From NCBI GenBank assembly GCA_965216695.1, contig OZ244212.1, positions 1,426,001 to 1,490,000 of the forward strand: DNA of 64,000 nt, in the 5' to 3' direction. The DNA is from G965216695 sp965216695. GTDB lineage: Bacteria; Pseudomonadota; Gammaproteobacteria; Pseudomonadales; Azotimanducaceae. The notes beneath the pieces are model-generated. The model was not told where the DNA came from. It was given only the letters and a program-made list of their open reading frames with translations, and did not search any database. Made by a program: the position numbers and the translations under genes. Positions 1 through 9,105 of this stretch are shown here, one piece after another; positions within the stretch are counted from its first letter, which is position 1; the number at the start of each line of letters is the position of its first letter.

Positions 1-830
1 GCCATCCCGGTGTGCACATCGGACCGATGCAGGGTATACAAGAGATCTTCGGTCGCAATATTGCCGGACGCCAGCGGCGCGAACGGACAGCCGCCGATAC
101 CGCCAATGCTCGCGTCCAACGTCGCGACGCCTGCATCGAGAGCTGCCAAAGCGTTTGCGATTCCGGTGTTGCGCGTGTCGTGAAAGTGCGCACGCAGCGG
201 CGTATCGCCCAGAGCCGCAAGCGCGCCGAAACACTCCGTCACCTGGGCGGGGACGCCGACACCGATCGTGTCGGCCAACGCAAGTTCTACCGGTCCTTCG
301 TCCAGGAGCGCCCGGGCAATTTCCACGATGCGAGCCACCGGCACATCGCCTTCGAAGGGGCAGCCGAACGCCACCGCAATCGTAACCTGGGCGCGCAACC
401 CGTCACGGCGGGCCGAGCGAAGCACGCGTTTTGCAGACTCGATGCTGGTTCGTACGTCCATGCCCTGATTGCGTTCGCCGAACGTGTCCGTCGCCGGCAC
501 CACGAATCCAGCCTCGTCCAGACGACCGGTGGCGCGCAGTCGATCGTAGCCGCGGTCATTGAGCACGAGACCGGTGTACGTCACATCGCCACGCTGCGGC
601 AGGTTGGCAGCGACCGCTTCCGCGTCCGCCATCTGCGGCACGCGCTTGGGATGCACGAAACTGGTTACCTCGATGCGCTTGCAGCCCGATGCCAGCGCAT
701 GACCGATGAGATCGAGTTTCTGTTCCGTAGTAAGAAGACGGTCTTCATTCTGCAACCCGTCGCGCGGACTCACCTCCATCACGGTGACGCTTCGCGGCGA
801 GGCATTCGTATTGGTGGCTCGTGTCGTCAT
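1..830 (-). CDS. Hydroxymethylglutaryl-CoA lyase family protein (3' end outside window)
   Basis: The reverse strand reads a DRE-TIM aldolase of the HMG-CoA lyase (MvaB-like) type, which splits HMG-CoA into acetoacetate and acetyl-CoA in leucine and ketone metabolism. Visible marks are the N-terminal VSPRDGLQNE metal/substrate motif near residues 20-29, EVTSFVHPKRVPQM, a central HFHDTRNTG-type segment, and the glycine-rich GGIGGCPFAPLASGN stretch with the family's conserved Cys. About 276 residues are present and the C-terminus is cut by the window edge. The ATG overlaps the stop of glnS (ATGA), so the two are probably co-transcribed and translationally coupled. Exact substrate within the lyase family is inferred. 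Confidence 0.9.
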   Translation of the reverse strand, partial: MTTRATNTNASPRSVTVMEVSPRDGLQNEDRLLTTEQKLDLIGHALASGCKRIEVTSFVHPKRVPQMADAEAVAANLPQRGDVTYTGLVLNDRGYDRLRATGRLDEAGFVVPATDTFGERNQGMDVRTSIESAKRVLRSARRDGLRAQVTIAVAFGCPFEGDVPVARIVEIARALLDEGPVELALADTIGVGVPAQVTECFGALAALGDTPLRAHFHDTRNTGIANALAALDAGVATLDASIGGIGGCPFAPLASGNIATEDLLYTLHRSDVHTGM

Positions 831-2527
831 TTCTTCTGGTATCCGTCGCGCAGACCCACGATCCGATTGAACGTGCGCGGCAGTTCCGGATCCGCTGAGA
901 AATAACCCTGCCGCTCGAATTGCAGACGTTCGATATTCTGTTCGATAACCGCCGGCTCAACGCGCGCATCGTATTCGATCAACGAGTTGGGATTGAGATG
1001 GTTGCGCCAGTCGGTGCCGGACGGTGTCGGATGCACGAATAGCGGCTCGTAGGCCCGCACCCGAACCGGCTCGGCCGATGCATCCACCCAGTGAATCACG
1101 CCTTTGGGTTTCAAGCCGCTGGTGTCGTTGCCGCTACGTGACGCGGGTTCATAACGGCAATGCAGCGCTACGATGTTCCCGGACGCGTCACGCTCCACAT
1201 CATCGCAGCGGATGATGTACGCGTAGCGCAAGCGGACGATGCCCCCCGGCGTGAGACGCTTGAATCCTTTCGGCGGCGCTTCGGCGAAATCACTTCGTTC
1301 GATGAACAACTCACGTGAAAACGGCAGCTCGCGCACCCCCTGGTCCGCTTTGGGGTGCCATGGCCCGCTGAGCGCGTCGTGCGCCTGTTCGGGGTAGTTG
1401 GTCAGAATCACCCTCAATGGCTCCAAAACCGCCATCGCGCGGGGCACACGACTTTCGAGAAACTGACGCACGCAAAAATCGAAGAGGGCCAGTTCGACCA
1501 CATTGTCCTGGCGGGTCACGCCAATGCGCGCGCAGAAATCCCGGATAGCTTCCGGTGGGACGCCGCGGCGGCGCATTCCCGCGAGCGTCGGCAGGCGCGG
1601 ATCGTCCCAGCCATCGACAATCCGCTCGGCAACGAGTTCGTTCAGGACGCGCTTACTCATGACGGTGTATTCGAGATTCAGTCGCGAGAACTCGATCTGC
1701 GGAGGCCGGACGTTGCTCTGGATGCTTTCCAGCACCCAGTCGTACAGCGGTCGATGATCCGCAAATTCCAGCGTGCACAACGAGTGCGTTACGCCTTCCA
1801 GCGCATCGCAGACGCAGTGCGTGAAATCGTACGTCGGGTAGATCACCCAAGCGTCTCCGGTGCGGTGGTGTTGTGCATGCCGGATCCGATACAGAACCGG
1901 GTCCCGCATGTTCACGTTGGCGGCTTGCATGTCGATGCGTGCCCGCAGTACGTGCTCGCCATCCGCAAAATCACCGTTGCGCATGCGCTCGAACAGTTCC
2001 CGATTCTCGTCAATAGAGCGATCTCGGTACGGGCTGTCTCGACCGGGCTCAGTCAGCGTTCCCCGGTATTCGCGTATCTGTTCGGCACTCAGCGAACAGA
2101 CATAGGCCAAACCGTCTTCGATCAGGCGCAGGGCGTAGCCGTAGAGTTGTTCAAAGTAGTCGGACGCGAACGTAGGATCGTCGTGCCAGTTGAATCCCAG
2201 CCAGCGTACGTCACGCTGAATGGCGCGAACAAAGTCCGTGTTCTCCTTGAGCGGATTTGTATCGTCGAACCGCAGGTACGTGGTTCCATCGAACTCGTCC
2301 GCGACGCCAAAATTCAGGCAGATCGATTTGGCGTGCCCGATGTGCAGATAGCCGTTGGGTTCCGGCGGAAACCGGGTCACAACGGACCCTACCTTTCCCG
2401 ACGTGACATCGCGACGCACACGCTGCCGAATGAAGTCTGCACCGTCGGTTTCGTCATGCGCCCCTGGTGGATCCGAAGGCGGCGTACCATCGCGTGGCGT
2501 GTCTTGTCGGGCGTCTCGTCGGGACAT
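827..2527 (-). CDS. glnS: Glutaminyl-tRNA synthetase
   Basis: Class I aminoacyl-tRNA synthetase that charges tRNA-Gln with glutamine in the cytoplasm. The HIGH signature lies at about residues 62-65 in the context GYLHIGHAKS, and the second signature MSKR at about 290-293. The C-terminal half is the beta-barrel anticodon-binding region. The frame is open further upstream, but the chosen ATG gives 566 residues, close to the usual length of about 555 for bacterial GlnRS, with a short polar N-terminal extension. Direct GlnRS is typical of gamma- and betaproteobacteria, which supports the host assignment. It is followed by the HMG-CoA lyase gene with an ATGA overlap. Confidence 0.97.
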   Translation of the reverse strand: MSRRDARQDTPRDGTPPSDPPGAHDETDGADFIRQRVRRDVTSGKVGSVVTRFPPEPNGYLHIGHAKSICLNFGVADEFDGTTYLRFDDTNPLKENTDFVRAIQRDVRWLGFNWHDDPTFASDYFEQLYGYALRLIEDGLAYVCSLSAEQIREYRGTLTEPGRDSPYRDRSIDENRELFERMRNGDFADGEHVLRARIDMQAANVNMRDPVLYRIRHAQHHRTGDAWVIYPTYDFTHCVCDALEGVTHSLCTLEFADHRPLYDWVLESIQSNVRPPQIEFSRLNLEYTVMSKRVLNELVAERIVDGWDDPRLPTLAGMRRRGVPPEAIRDFCARIGVTRQDNVVELALFDFCVRQFLESRVPRAMAVLEPLRVILTNYPEQAHDALSGPWHPKADQGVRELPFSRELFIERSDFAEAPPKGFKRLTPGGIVRLRYAYIIRCDDVERDASGNIVALHCRYEPASRSGNDTSGLKPKGVIHWVDASAEPVRVRAYEPLFVHPTPSGTDWRNHLNPNSLIEYDARVEPAVIEQNIERLQFERQGYFSADPELPRTFNRIVGLRDGYQKK

Positions 2528-2682
2528 GAAGGGCGTCCGTGTAGCGAACGCGAAGTATAACCGGCATACCGTAGTGCGGTGCGCACTATGCAGATAGAGC
2601 CCGGCGCCGCGCAACGCAGCCCACGCGAGATTGGGCTACACTGCCGGCCCGCAACGCAGCTACCAATCACCGGACCAGACTG

Positions 2683-4095
2683 ATGTGGATCCGAATTGCC
2701 GCCGCTGTCGTGATCGTGTTGTTGATGAGCGAAGTGCGTACGCTCTGGCTGTCCCAGCAGATTCCGGCCCTGACCGCGGTCCAGTCGATGCAGGGCGAAC
2801 AGTGGTACCGATTGGCCAATGACGGCCAAGACATCGGATTCATGCATACCTCGACGAGGCAGCAGACGACGGGCAACTGGATCTTTTCCAGCCGCTTTCG
2901 CTACGCGCTCACGAAAACACACACAACGACCATGGACGAGTCGCTCGAATTCTCCGGCGCCCCACCGTTCACGCTCGTCCGCGCGCACCAGAGCCAACAG
3001 CCTGAACGCTACACCGTTCATCTGGACGCGCTGCCCAGCGCGAACGCTCGCGAAGACGCACTGCCCACCGGAGCGGCACAGACCGTAGCGTCGCGTGCGT
3101 ACCACGCAAGCATCACACGACCAGGTGACTCGCACGTTCGCACGATCGAGCTGACCCACCACCTGCCCGCACACCTCTCATTCGAAGCGTGGCTACTGGA
3201 AGAAACGCCAGCGCCGGGATCCCGCCGTGCGGTGCGTAGCCTCGACTTTGCCCGTCTGGACACGACGGCGCGCACATTCGAACTCGAGGAGCGTTCGGAT
3301 TCGGGCTACGTGGTCACCAGCAGTGCGCCCGGAGCGCTGACGCGGATCACGCTGGACCCGGGTTTCGTCGTCCAGGAGATGGCGATCGCAGGTCTGTTCC
3401 ACCTCTCACGCGCGCAGGCACACGAGATTGCCGGTACGTTGTCCCCGCTGCACTACGCGCAGCTGCGTATTCCCATCGACAGACGCATTGCTGATGCGAC
3501 CCGAGCACAGTCAGTGGAGCTGCGCGTGGTCGACGGCGGAGAGCTCTGGCCAGGCAGTCTCCGCGGACGGGCCGGCGCAACGCTGTACCAGGATGCGCCC
3601 GATCCCGCGGCACTACGCGCAACCGCACGCTATCCCGCCACCAGCGCACGCATCGCCGAGTTGGCGGCCGATCTCGACCGATCCAACCACGCGGCCGCCA
3701 GCCGGCAGCTGCTGAGACGCGTCAATCAGGCCATGGAATACGATCCAAGCGCGTCGCCCCACGGCGTTCTCGACGCGCTGGAGCACCAACGGGGTGACTG
3801 CACCGAGTTTGCAGACCTCTTTACGGCGGCAGCCCGGCACGTGGGTATAGCGGCCCACACCGTAATAGGGCTTGCATATTCCGACACGCCACAGCCGGCA
3901 TTCGCGCTGCATGCATGGAACGAAGTCTGGGTGAACGGTATGTGGCAGGCGTTGGATCCAACGTGGAACCAGGCGACTACCGACGCCACGCACATCCATC
4001 TGCCAGATCGCGAACGAATCGTGTTGGAGATTCTGACCGGCGACTCACGTCCCACATTCGAACTGCAACACGTTGACTACGCCTCAGACCTCTAG
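2683..4095 (+). CDS. Membrane-anchored transglutaminase-like domain protein
   Basis: 470 residues: an N-terminal hydrophobic segment (about residues 3-15) that should anchor or export the protein, about 300 residues of unassigned beta-rich region, and a C-terminal transglutaminase/protease-like core. The catalytic triad can be read as Cys373 (GDCTEFADL), His410 (ALHAWNEVW) and Asp425 (LDPTWNQ). Bacterial proteins with this core are usually periplasmic peptidases or are linked to peptide and envelope processing; the substrate is unknown. The gene stands alone on this strand, diverging from glnS and converging with tesB, whose stop is a few bases away. Family assignment is firm, function is not. 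Confidence 0.85.
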   Translation: MWIRIAAAVVIVLLMSEVRTLWLSQQIPALTAVQSMQGEQWYRLANDGQDIGFMHTSTRQQTTGNWIFSSRFRYALTKTHTTTMDESLEFSGAPPFTLVRAHQSQQPERYTVHLDALPSANAREDALPTGAAQTVASRAYHASITRPGDSHVRTIELTHHLPAHLSFEAWLLEETPAPGSRRAVRSLDFARLDTTARTFELEERSDSGYVVTSSAPGALTRITLDPGFVVQEMAIAGLFHLSRAQAHEIAGTLSPLHYAQLRIPIDRRIADATRAQSVELRVVDGGELWPGSLRGRAGATLYQDAPDPAALRATARYPATSARIAELAADLDRSNHAAASRQLLRRVNQAMEYDPSASPHGVLDALEHQRGDCTEFADLFTAAARHVGIAAHTVIGLAYSDTPQPAFALHAWNEVWVNGMWQALDPTWNQATTDATHIHLPDRERIVLEILTGDSRPTFELQHVDYASDL

Positions 4096-4101
4096 CCGTC
4101 G

Positions 4102-5091
4102 TCAGCTCGTATTGGCCACTCGCAGCAAACCCTCCTGACTCAGGGATGCAACCAACGCGCCGTCTTCGGCAAAGAACTCGCCGTGCGAGAGCGCGCGCGA
4201 CCCGCCGGCCCAGGTCGTATGCCGGTGGAACAACAGCCAATCAGAGATCGGAACCGCGCGGTGCATCCACAACGCGTGATCAAGACTGGCGAGCTGCCAC
4301 GCACCGCGTGCGTTCGAGTGGGTATCCTGATGGGGAAGGGTTCCAGTATCCATCAGACCCATATTGGACGCGTACGCCAGCAGGCACGCGGCCAAGGTCT
4401 GATCTGCCGCATCAACGGGCAATCTGAATCGCAACCACACGGGATTCCAGAATCGCGGTTCGAGCGCCTCGTCAGATCCGAGGGGATAGACGCTGCGCGA
4501 CTCGAATGGACGGAGCGTCCGCAGTACGGGCGCTATGCGTTCAGCACGCTGTGGCGCAAGCGCGCCAACGGAGTCCAGGTCGTCTGCAAGCGCGTCCGGC
4601 CGCGGCACATTCGGCATTGCAGCCGCATGCTCAAATCCGGGTTCGTCGACGTGGAATGACACGCTCATATTGAAGATTGCTTCGCCTTGTTGAACGGCTA
4701 CTACCCTGCGGGTGCCGAAGCTCCGCCCGTCGCGGATGCGATCGACCTCATACAGAACCGTGTGCGCCGACGAGCCCGGTCGCAGAAAGTTCGCATGCAC
4801 GGAGTGCACCCTACCCTGACCAACGGTTTGAATCGCAGCACGCAGCGCCTGGCTCAAAACCTGGCCCCCAAACAGCGGTCCGTCTCGACGCTCCTCAGTG
4901 CGTCCGAGATACAGATTCTCTTCGATCCGTTCGAGCTCCAGCAGCTGCAGCAACCGCCGCGCCGCCGTGGTGGTCTCATCGTTGTCGTTGGCCAACCCAA
5001 ACCCCGTCTGTACGTCGACTTGATCGGTGCACGAGATTGTGTAGCATACGCGACACATCGACCAGCACGCTGATCGATCGCAACCGCTCAC
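4102..5091 (-). CDS. tesB: Acyl-CoA thioesterase II
   Basis: Double-hotdog thioesterase that hydrolyses medium and long-chain acyl-CoA to free acid and CoA. Diagnostic segments are LFGGQVLSQAL in the first hotdog, VHSVHANFLRPG, and the C-terminal SLSQEGLLR block containing the conserved Gln of the TesB Asp-Thr-Gln site. The open frame gives 329 residues, whereas TesB is usually about 286. The first 35-40 residues do not look conserved, so translation may begin downstream, for example at a TTG near LANDND; no convincing ribosome-binding site decides this. It converges tail-to-tail with the transglutaminase-like gene. Confidence 0.93.
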   Translation of the reverse strand: MSGCDRSACWSMCRVCYTISCTDQVDVQTGFGLANDNDETTTAARRLLQLLELERIEENLYLGRTEERRDGPLFGGQVLSQALRAAIQTVGQGRVHSVHANFLRPGSSAHTVLYEVDRIRDGRSFGTRRVVAVQQGEAIFNMSVSFHVDEPGFEHAAAMPNVPRPDALADDLDSVGALAPQRAERIAPVLRTLRPFESRSVYPLGSDEALEPRFWNPVWLRFRLPVDAADQTLAACLLAYASNMGLMDTGTLPHQDTHSNARGAWQLASLDHALWMHRAVPISDWLLFHRHTTWAGGSRALSHGEFFAEDGALVASLSQEGLLRVANTS

Positions 5092-5168
5092 GAAGCCGAC
5101 CCTCAGGATTGAGGCGGCTCGTAAAAGCCAGGCAAACGGAACGGAAAGGAAAGGAAGGAGAGACGTTC

Positions 5169-5234
5169 ATGCACAACGACACGCCGAACATCTGGTCATC
5201 TTCCATTCCGGGAGACGACTTCAGCCAGCAGTGA
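5169..5234 (+). CDS. 21-residue leader peptide upstream of ABC exporter genes
   Basis: A short ORF reading MHNDTPNIWSSSIPGDDFSQQ. It starts with ATG eight bases after a near-perfect Shine-Dalgarno (AAGGAAGGAG at 5151-5160), the strongest in the neighbourhood, and ends at a TGA. It lies 148 bases before the first ABC exporter gene and is followed by a perfect 7-bp hairpin. The peptide is polar with no signal sequence or membrane segment, so it is either a cis-acting translated leader that senses translation to control the exporter, or a small product in its own right. The same frame is open upstream, but the strong site marks this start. Reality is supported by the RBS; function is inference. 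Confidence 0.55.
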   Translation: MHNDTPNIWSSSIPGDDFSQQ

Positions 5235-5269
5235 GCCGGTCCGAATAGCCAAGCGGTAACCACCGCAGA

Positions 5270-5289
5270 CCCGCTCACCAACGAGCGGG
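5270..5289 (+). promoter_or_regulatory. Perfect hairpin between leader ORF and ABC exporter
   Basis: CCCGCTC and GAGCGGG form a 7-bp stem with a 6-base loop, 36 bases after the leader stop. No T-run follows, so it is not an intrinsic terminator. It could be a translational attenuation element or a site affecting mRNA stability between the leader peptide and the exporter genes. Whether it is functional is inferred only from position and perfection. Confidence 0.35.
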
Positions 5290-5382
5290 TACGCCTGACA
5301 ACCCCAAAAAGCGCACTACCCGCCCGCAACGACAACCGCCGGTCGCCACGTCGTGGCCGATCGAAAGAGGGAGAAACGGGGC

Positions 5383-7194
5383 ATGAATGCGTACCAGGCA
5401 TCCAGCCTTTGGCATATCACGCGCGGTCAGCGCGCGTTCTATTGCGCAGCGATCGTCGCGATGGTTGCCACCAATCTGTGCATCTTTGCAGCGCCGCTGA
5501 TCGGCAAGTACGCGATCGACGTGATCATCGAAGGTAACTTCGACCTGGCACCGGCAACTCTGCGCGGCGCAGCCCACTGGTTGGCCGGGACAGATTCCTA
5601 TTCCACCTATCTGTGGATCTCCTCGCTCGCGGCCGTGGTTATGACAGCGTTCGGCGGCGGTTTTCTATACATGCGCGGCCGACTCGCGGCGCTGGCGTCC
5701 GAAGACATCGTGAAACGCGCCCGCGAAGCGCTGTACGCCCGGCTCCACGATGTTCAGTCCGCGTACTACGACTCAGCCGATACCGGCGATCTGGTCCAAC
5801 GATGCAGTTCGGACATCGAAACGCTGCGGGTATTCCTGGCCACCGACGTCGTGGAAATCGGCCGCGCGATCATGTTGGTGGTCTGCGTCACACCAGTGCT
5901 GTTCTGGCTCGACGTCAGGCTTGCGCTGTTGTCGCTGTGTCTGATCCCGCTGCTCGCCGTGGGTGCGTACATCTTCTTCACCCGGGTGAAGCACGTGTTT
6001 ACGCTTACCGACGAAGCCGAAGCGCGCATGACCGCGAGACTGCAGGAGAATCTCACGGGCATCAGGGTCGTGCGCGCGTTTGCGCGTCAGGACTTCGAAA
6101 CCGCGCGCTTCGCGGAGCACAACCGCCACTTCCGTGATCAGAATTTCCGTCTGATTCGCCTGATGAGCCTGTACTGGAGCATCAGCGACGCGGTGGCAAT
6201 GACGCAGATCGGAATCGTGCTGTTTGCCGGCGCGTGGTACATCGCGAACGACAGTCTCAGCGTGGGCACGCTCTTTGCGTTCATGACCTACGAAGCGATC
6301 GTCATCTGGCCAGTCCGTCAGCTCGGCCGCGTTCTGGCGGATACCGGAAAGGCAACCGTGTCGCTGCAACGTATTCGTGACATTCTGACAGCACCAGAAG
6401 AACCGCCGGGCCGAGTTCCTGAGACCGCACGTGCCCGCGGCCTGATCGAGCTCGACGATCTTGGTTTCGCCTACGACGCCGGCAAGCCGGTGCTCTCACG
6501 CATTTCGCTCACGATCGAGCCTGGCGAAACCCTCGCGATCGTCGGACCGCCGGGATGCGGCAAGTCCACGCTCGTACGCGTGCTGATGAAGATCTATCCT
6601 TACCAGTCCGGGAGCGCGCGCCTCGACGGATTCGAAATATCGGAACTGGACCGCAAGTGGCTACGTGCGCAGATCGCTGTGGTGCTGCAGGATCCGTTCC
6701 TGTACTCGCGCTCCATCGCAGGCAACCTCCGCGTGGGCGAACCGTCCGCAGATCTTGAGTTGATGCAGGCCGTCGCTGCGGACGCCGACGTGCACAGCGC
6801 AATCACCGGCTTCGGAGACGGCTACGACGAATTGGTGGGCGAACGCGGCGTGACGCTGTCCGGGGGTCAGAAGCAACGGCTCGCGCTCGCCCGGGCGTTG
6901 CTCAAGCGCGCCCCCGTACTCATTCTGGATGATTCGCTCAGCGCGGTGGACAGCGCCACCGAGCGACGCATTCTCGAGGCGCTACGGACACGACACGCCA
7001 ACCAGACGACGATTGTAATTGCGCATCGACTCTCGTCCGTTGTTCACGCCGACCGGATCGCCGTTATGGAATCGGGCCAGATCGTACAGATCGGTACACA
7101 CCGGGACCTGTCCAAGCAACCCGGAACCTATCAGGAACTCTGCCGCATTCAGGGTGCACTGGACGCGACCATTGCGGCCGAGACATCGGGCTGA
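5383..7194 (+). CDS. ABC exporter half-transporter, subunit A (degenerate catalytic site)
   Basis: Type IV (MsbA/MdlA-like) exporter with an N-terminal six-helix membrane domain and a C-terminal nucleotide-binding domain. Walker A GPPGCGKST starts near residue 389, the signature LSGGQKQR is at about 492, and Walker B is LILDDS with Asp517 where the catalytic Glu normally sits; the H-loop His is kept. The ATG is chosen because AGGGAG lies nine bases upstream; an in-frame GTG at 5353 would add ten residues. The partner gene follows after 9 bases, and the pair should form an inner-membrane heterodimer. Substrate is not evident; drugs or lipids are typical for this class. Confidence 0.92.
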   Translation: MNAYQASSLWHITRGQRAFYCAAIVAMVATNLCIFAAPLIGKYAIDVIIEGNFDLAPATLRGAAHWLAGTDSYSTYLWISSLAAVVMTAFGGGFLYMRGRLAALASEDIVKRAREALYARLHDVQSAYYDSADTGDLVQRCSSDIETLRVFLATDVVEIGRAIMLVVCVTPVLFWLDVRLALLSLCLIPLLAVGAYIFFTRVKHVFTLTDEAEARMTARLQENLTGIRVVRAFARQDFETARFAEHNRHFRDQNFRLIRLMSLYWSISDAVAMTQIGIVLFAGAWYIANDSLSVGTLFAFMTYEAIVIWPVRQLGRVLADTGKATVSLQRIRDILTAPEEPPGRVPETARARGLIELDDLGFAYDAGKPVLSRISLTIEPGETLAIVGPPGCGKSTLVRVLMKIYPYQSGSARLDGFEISELDRKWLRAQIAVVLQDPFLYSRSIAGNLRVGEPSADLELMQAVAADADVHSAITGFGDGYDELVGERGVTLSGGQKQRLALARALLKRAPVLILDDSLSAVDSATERRILEALRTRHANQTTIVIAHRLSSVVHADRIAVMESGQIVQIGTHRDLSKQPGTYQELCRIQGALDATIAAETSG

Positions 7195-7203
7195 GGAGAC
7201 GCC

Positions 7204-9060
7204 ATGGACACCTACGACGATCTGAACTACGACGACGGTTTTGACGAAGACCGCTCCGCAGCAAACGTAAATCGGGCCCTGTGGCGCCAACTGTTCGACT
7301 ACGCCGCGCGACATCCCCGACGGTTGGTAATGGTTGCCGTCTTCGCCTTCCTGACCGCAGCGGCCGAGGTCGGTTTTCCGCTCGTGACGCGCGGCGTCGT
7401 CGACGCGGTCGCCGCCGACGGCTGGAATGCGGACGTGAAGCTATACATCCTACTGTATGCGCTCTGCCTGCTGACGCTCGTTTTTTCCATCGGCATGTTC
7501 ATCTGGTACACGGGTACGTTGCGAGCGAGCATCAGCCACGACATCCGCGCCGACGGTTTCGCCAATCTGCAACGCCTGTCCTTCGCCTACTTCGACTATC
7601 GCCCGGTCGGCTGGCTGATGGCGCGGATGACGTCGGACTGCGAACGGCTCTCCAATATTCTCGCTTGGGGCTTCCTGGATCTCGTCTGGGGTACCACCAT
7701 GATGGTCGGGATCGCTGGCGCAATGCTCGTCATGAACCCCCAGCTCGCGCTGATCGTACTGAGCGTACTGCCATTTCTGGGCTGGATATCCGTGAAGTTC
7801 CAGCGCCGTATTCTGGTGAGTGCCCGACGGGTGAGAGCAACCAACTCACGCATTACGGGCCAGTACAACGAAGCGATCATGGGCGTGCTCACCAGCAAAG
7901 CCTTCGTTCGCGAAGCGGCCAATCAGACCGAATTTGCCAACTCGACGCGCACGATGAACGAAGCCAGCGTTACCAACCTGACGCAGGCCGCGATCTACGT
8001 GCCCATCGTCGTTACTCTTGGAAGCCTCGCGACCGGACTCGCACTGGCCGCGGGCGGTCTCGACCTGCTTGCCGGAACCATCACGGCCGGAACCCTCGTC
8101 GCATTTCTCGCCTACACTCGGTCGTTTTTCGAGCCGGTGGAGACCCTGGGCCAATGGTTTGCGGAGATGCAGATGGCCCAGGCTTCCGCGGAGCGCATTC
8201 TGAGCCTGATCGATGCGGAGCCGGAAATCCGTGATTCCGAGAGCGTACAAGCCGCGCTGGCCGTCGCCAGACCGGATCAGTCAGCGACCGCCCGCGACGG
8301 TGGTAAGCGCGCCATCGAGACCATTGAGATGCGTCATGTCGGCTTCTCGTACCGCGACGGGACCCCCGTACTCAGGAACATCAACCTAACCGTGCACCGC
8401 GGGGAGACAATTGCAATCGTGGGTCCGACGGGTGCCGGCAAGAGCACGCTGGTGAATCTGATCTGCCGCTTCTACGAACCCACGTCCGGCGAAATTCTCC
8501 TCGATGGCGTGGACTACCGGAATCGAAGCCTTCACTGGCTGCAGTCGAATCTGGGGATCGTGTTGCAGAACGCGCACGTATTCAGCGGCTCGGTGCTGGA
8601 AAACATCCGCTACGGGCGCATCGACGCAACGGATGCCGACGTAATTCGAGCAGCCAAGCTGGCGGGAGCTCACGAGTTCATCACACAGATGGAGGGCGAC
8701 TACGCGTACGATGCGGGGGAAGGCGGCAGTCGTTTGTCGGCCGGTCAGAAACAGCTGCTGTCGTTTGCACGCGCGATCCTTGCAGACCCACAGATTCTCA
8801 TTATGGATGAAGCGACGTCGTCGGTAGACACCCAGACCGAGGTGCGTATTCAGCGCGGCCTCGCGAACGTGCTGGCCGGGCGGATGGCTTTCATCATCGC
8901 GCACAGGCTATCAACGATCCGCAACGCGGACCGGATCGTCGTTCTCGATGGGGGTCAGATATGCGAACAGGGAACGCACGACGAGTTGATGGCGCTCGGC
9001 GGCCAGTATCGCGAACTGTATGTACAACAAAGCCTGCAGCAATCGAGTGCCGCCCTCTAA
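7204..9060 (+). CDS. ABC exporter half-transporter, subunit B (canonical Walker B, variant signature)
   Basis: 618-residue partner of the preceding gene: an acidic cytosolic N-terminal tail (residues 1-20), a six-helix transmembrane domain and a C-terminal ATPase domain. Walker A is GPTGAGKST, Walker B is ILIMDEATSS with catalytic Glu536, and the H-loop is IIAHRLST. The ABC signature is LSAGQ (residues 511-515) instead of LSGGQ. In heterodimeric exporters such as TM287/288 and TmrAB one ATP site is built from the Walker motifs of one subunit and the signature of the other. Here Asp517 of subunit A and LSAGQ of subunit B would both fall in the same, non-catalytic site, which supports obligate heterodimerisation. 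Confidence 0.92.
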   Translation: MDTYDDLNYDDGFDEDRSAANVNRALWRQLFDYAARHPRRLVMVAVFAFLTAAAEVGFPLVTRGVVDAVAADGWNADVKLYILLYALCLLTLVFSIGMFIWYTGTLRASISHDIRADGFANLQRLSFAYFDYRPVGWLMARMTSDCERLSNILAWGFLDLVWGTTMMVGIAGAMLVMNPQLALIVLSVLPFLGWISVKFQRRILVSARRVRATNSRITGQYNEAIMGVLTSKAFVREAANQTEFANSTRTMNEASVTNLTQAAIYVPIVVTLGSLATGLALAAGGLDLLAGTITAGTLVAFLAYTRSFFEPVETLGQWFAEMQMAQASAERILSLIDAEPEIRDSESVQAALAVARPDQSATARDGGKRAIETIEMRHVGFSYRDGTPVLRNINLTVHRGETIAIVGPTGAGKSTLVNLICRFYEPTSGEILLDGVDYRNRSLHWLQSNLGIVLQNAHVFSGSVLENIRYGRIDATDADVIRAAKLAGAHEFITQMEGDYAYDAGEGGSRLSAGQKQLLSFARAILADPQILIMDEATSSVDTQTEVRIQRGLANVLAGRMAFIIAHRLSTIRNADRIVVLDGGQICEQGTHDELMALGGQYRELYVQQSLQQSSAAL

Positions 9061-9105
9061 GGGCAGTTCAGGAGTTATCGACTACCCCGAGCCTGCCGAG
9101 CACGC

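Noticed and set aside
12..905. A 297-codon open frame on the plus strand opposite the HMG-CoA lyase gene
   Set aside because: It is the antisense shadow of a clearly conserved enzyme on the minus strand; its composition (Arg-rich, no motifs) is that of a GC-rich reverse frame.
1355..2560. A 401-codon plus-strand frame opposite glnS
   Set aside because: The minus strand encodes GlnRS with both signature motifs; the opposite frame has no recognisable domain.
4677..5168. Upstream extension of the 21-codon leader ORF to 185 codons
   Set aside because: The extension is antisense to tesB and Arg/Ser-rich; the strong ribosome-binding site marks the short ORF as the real start.
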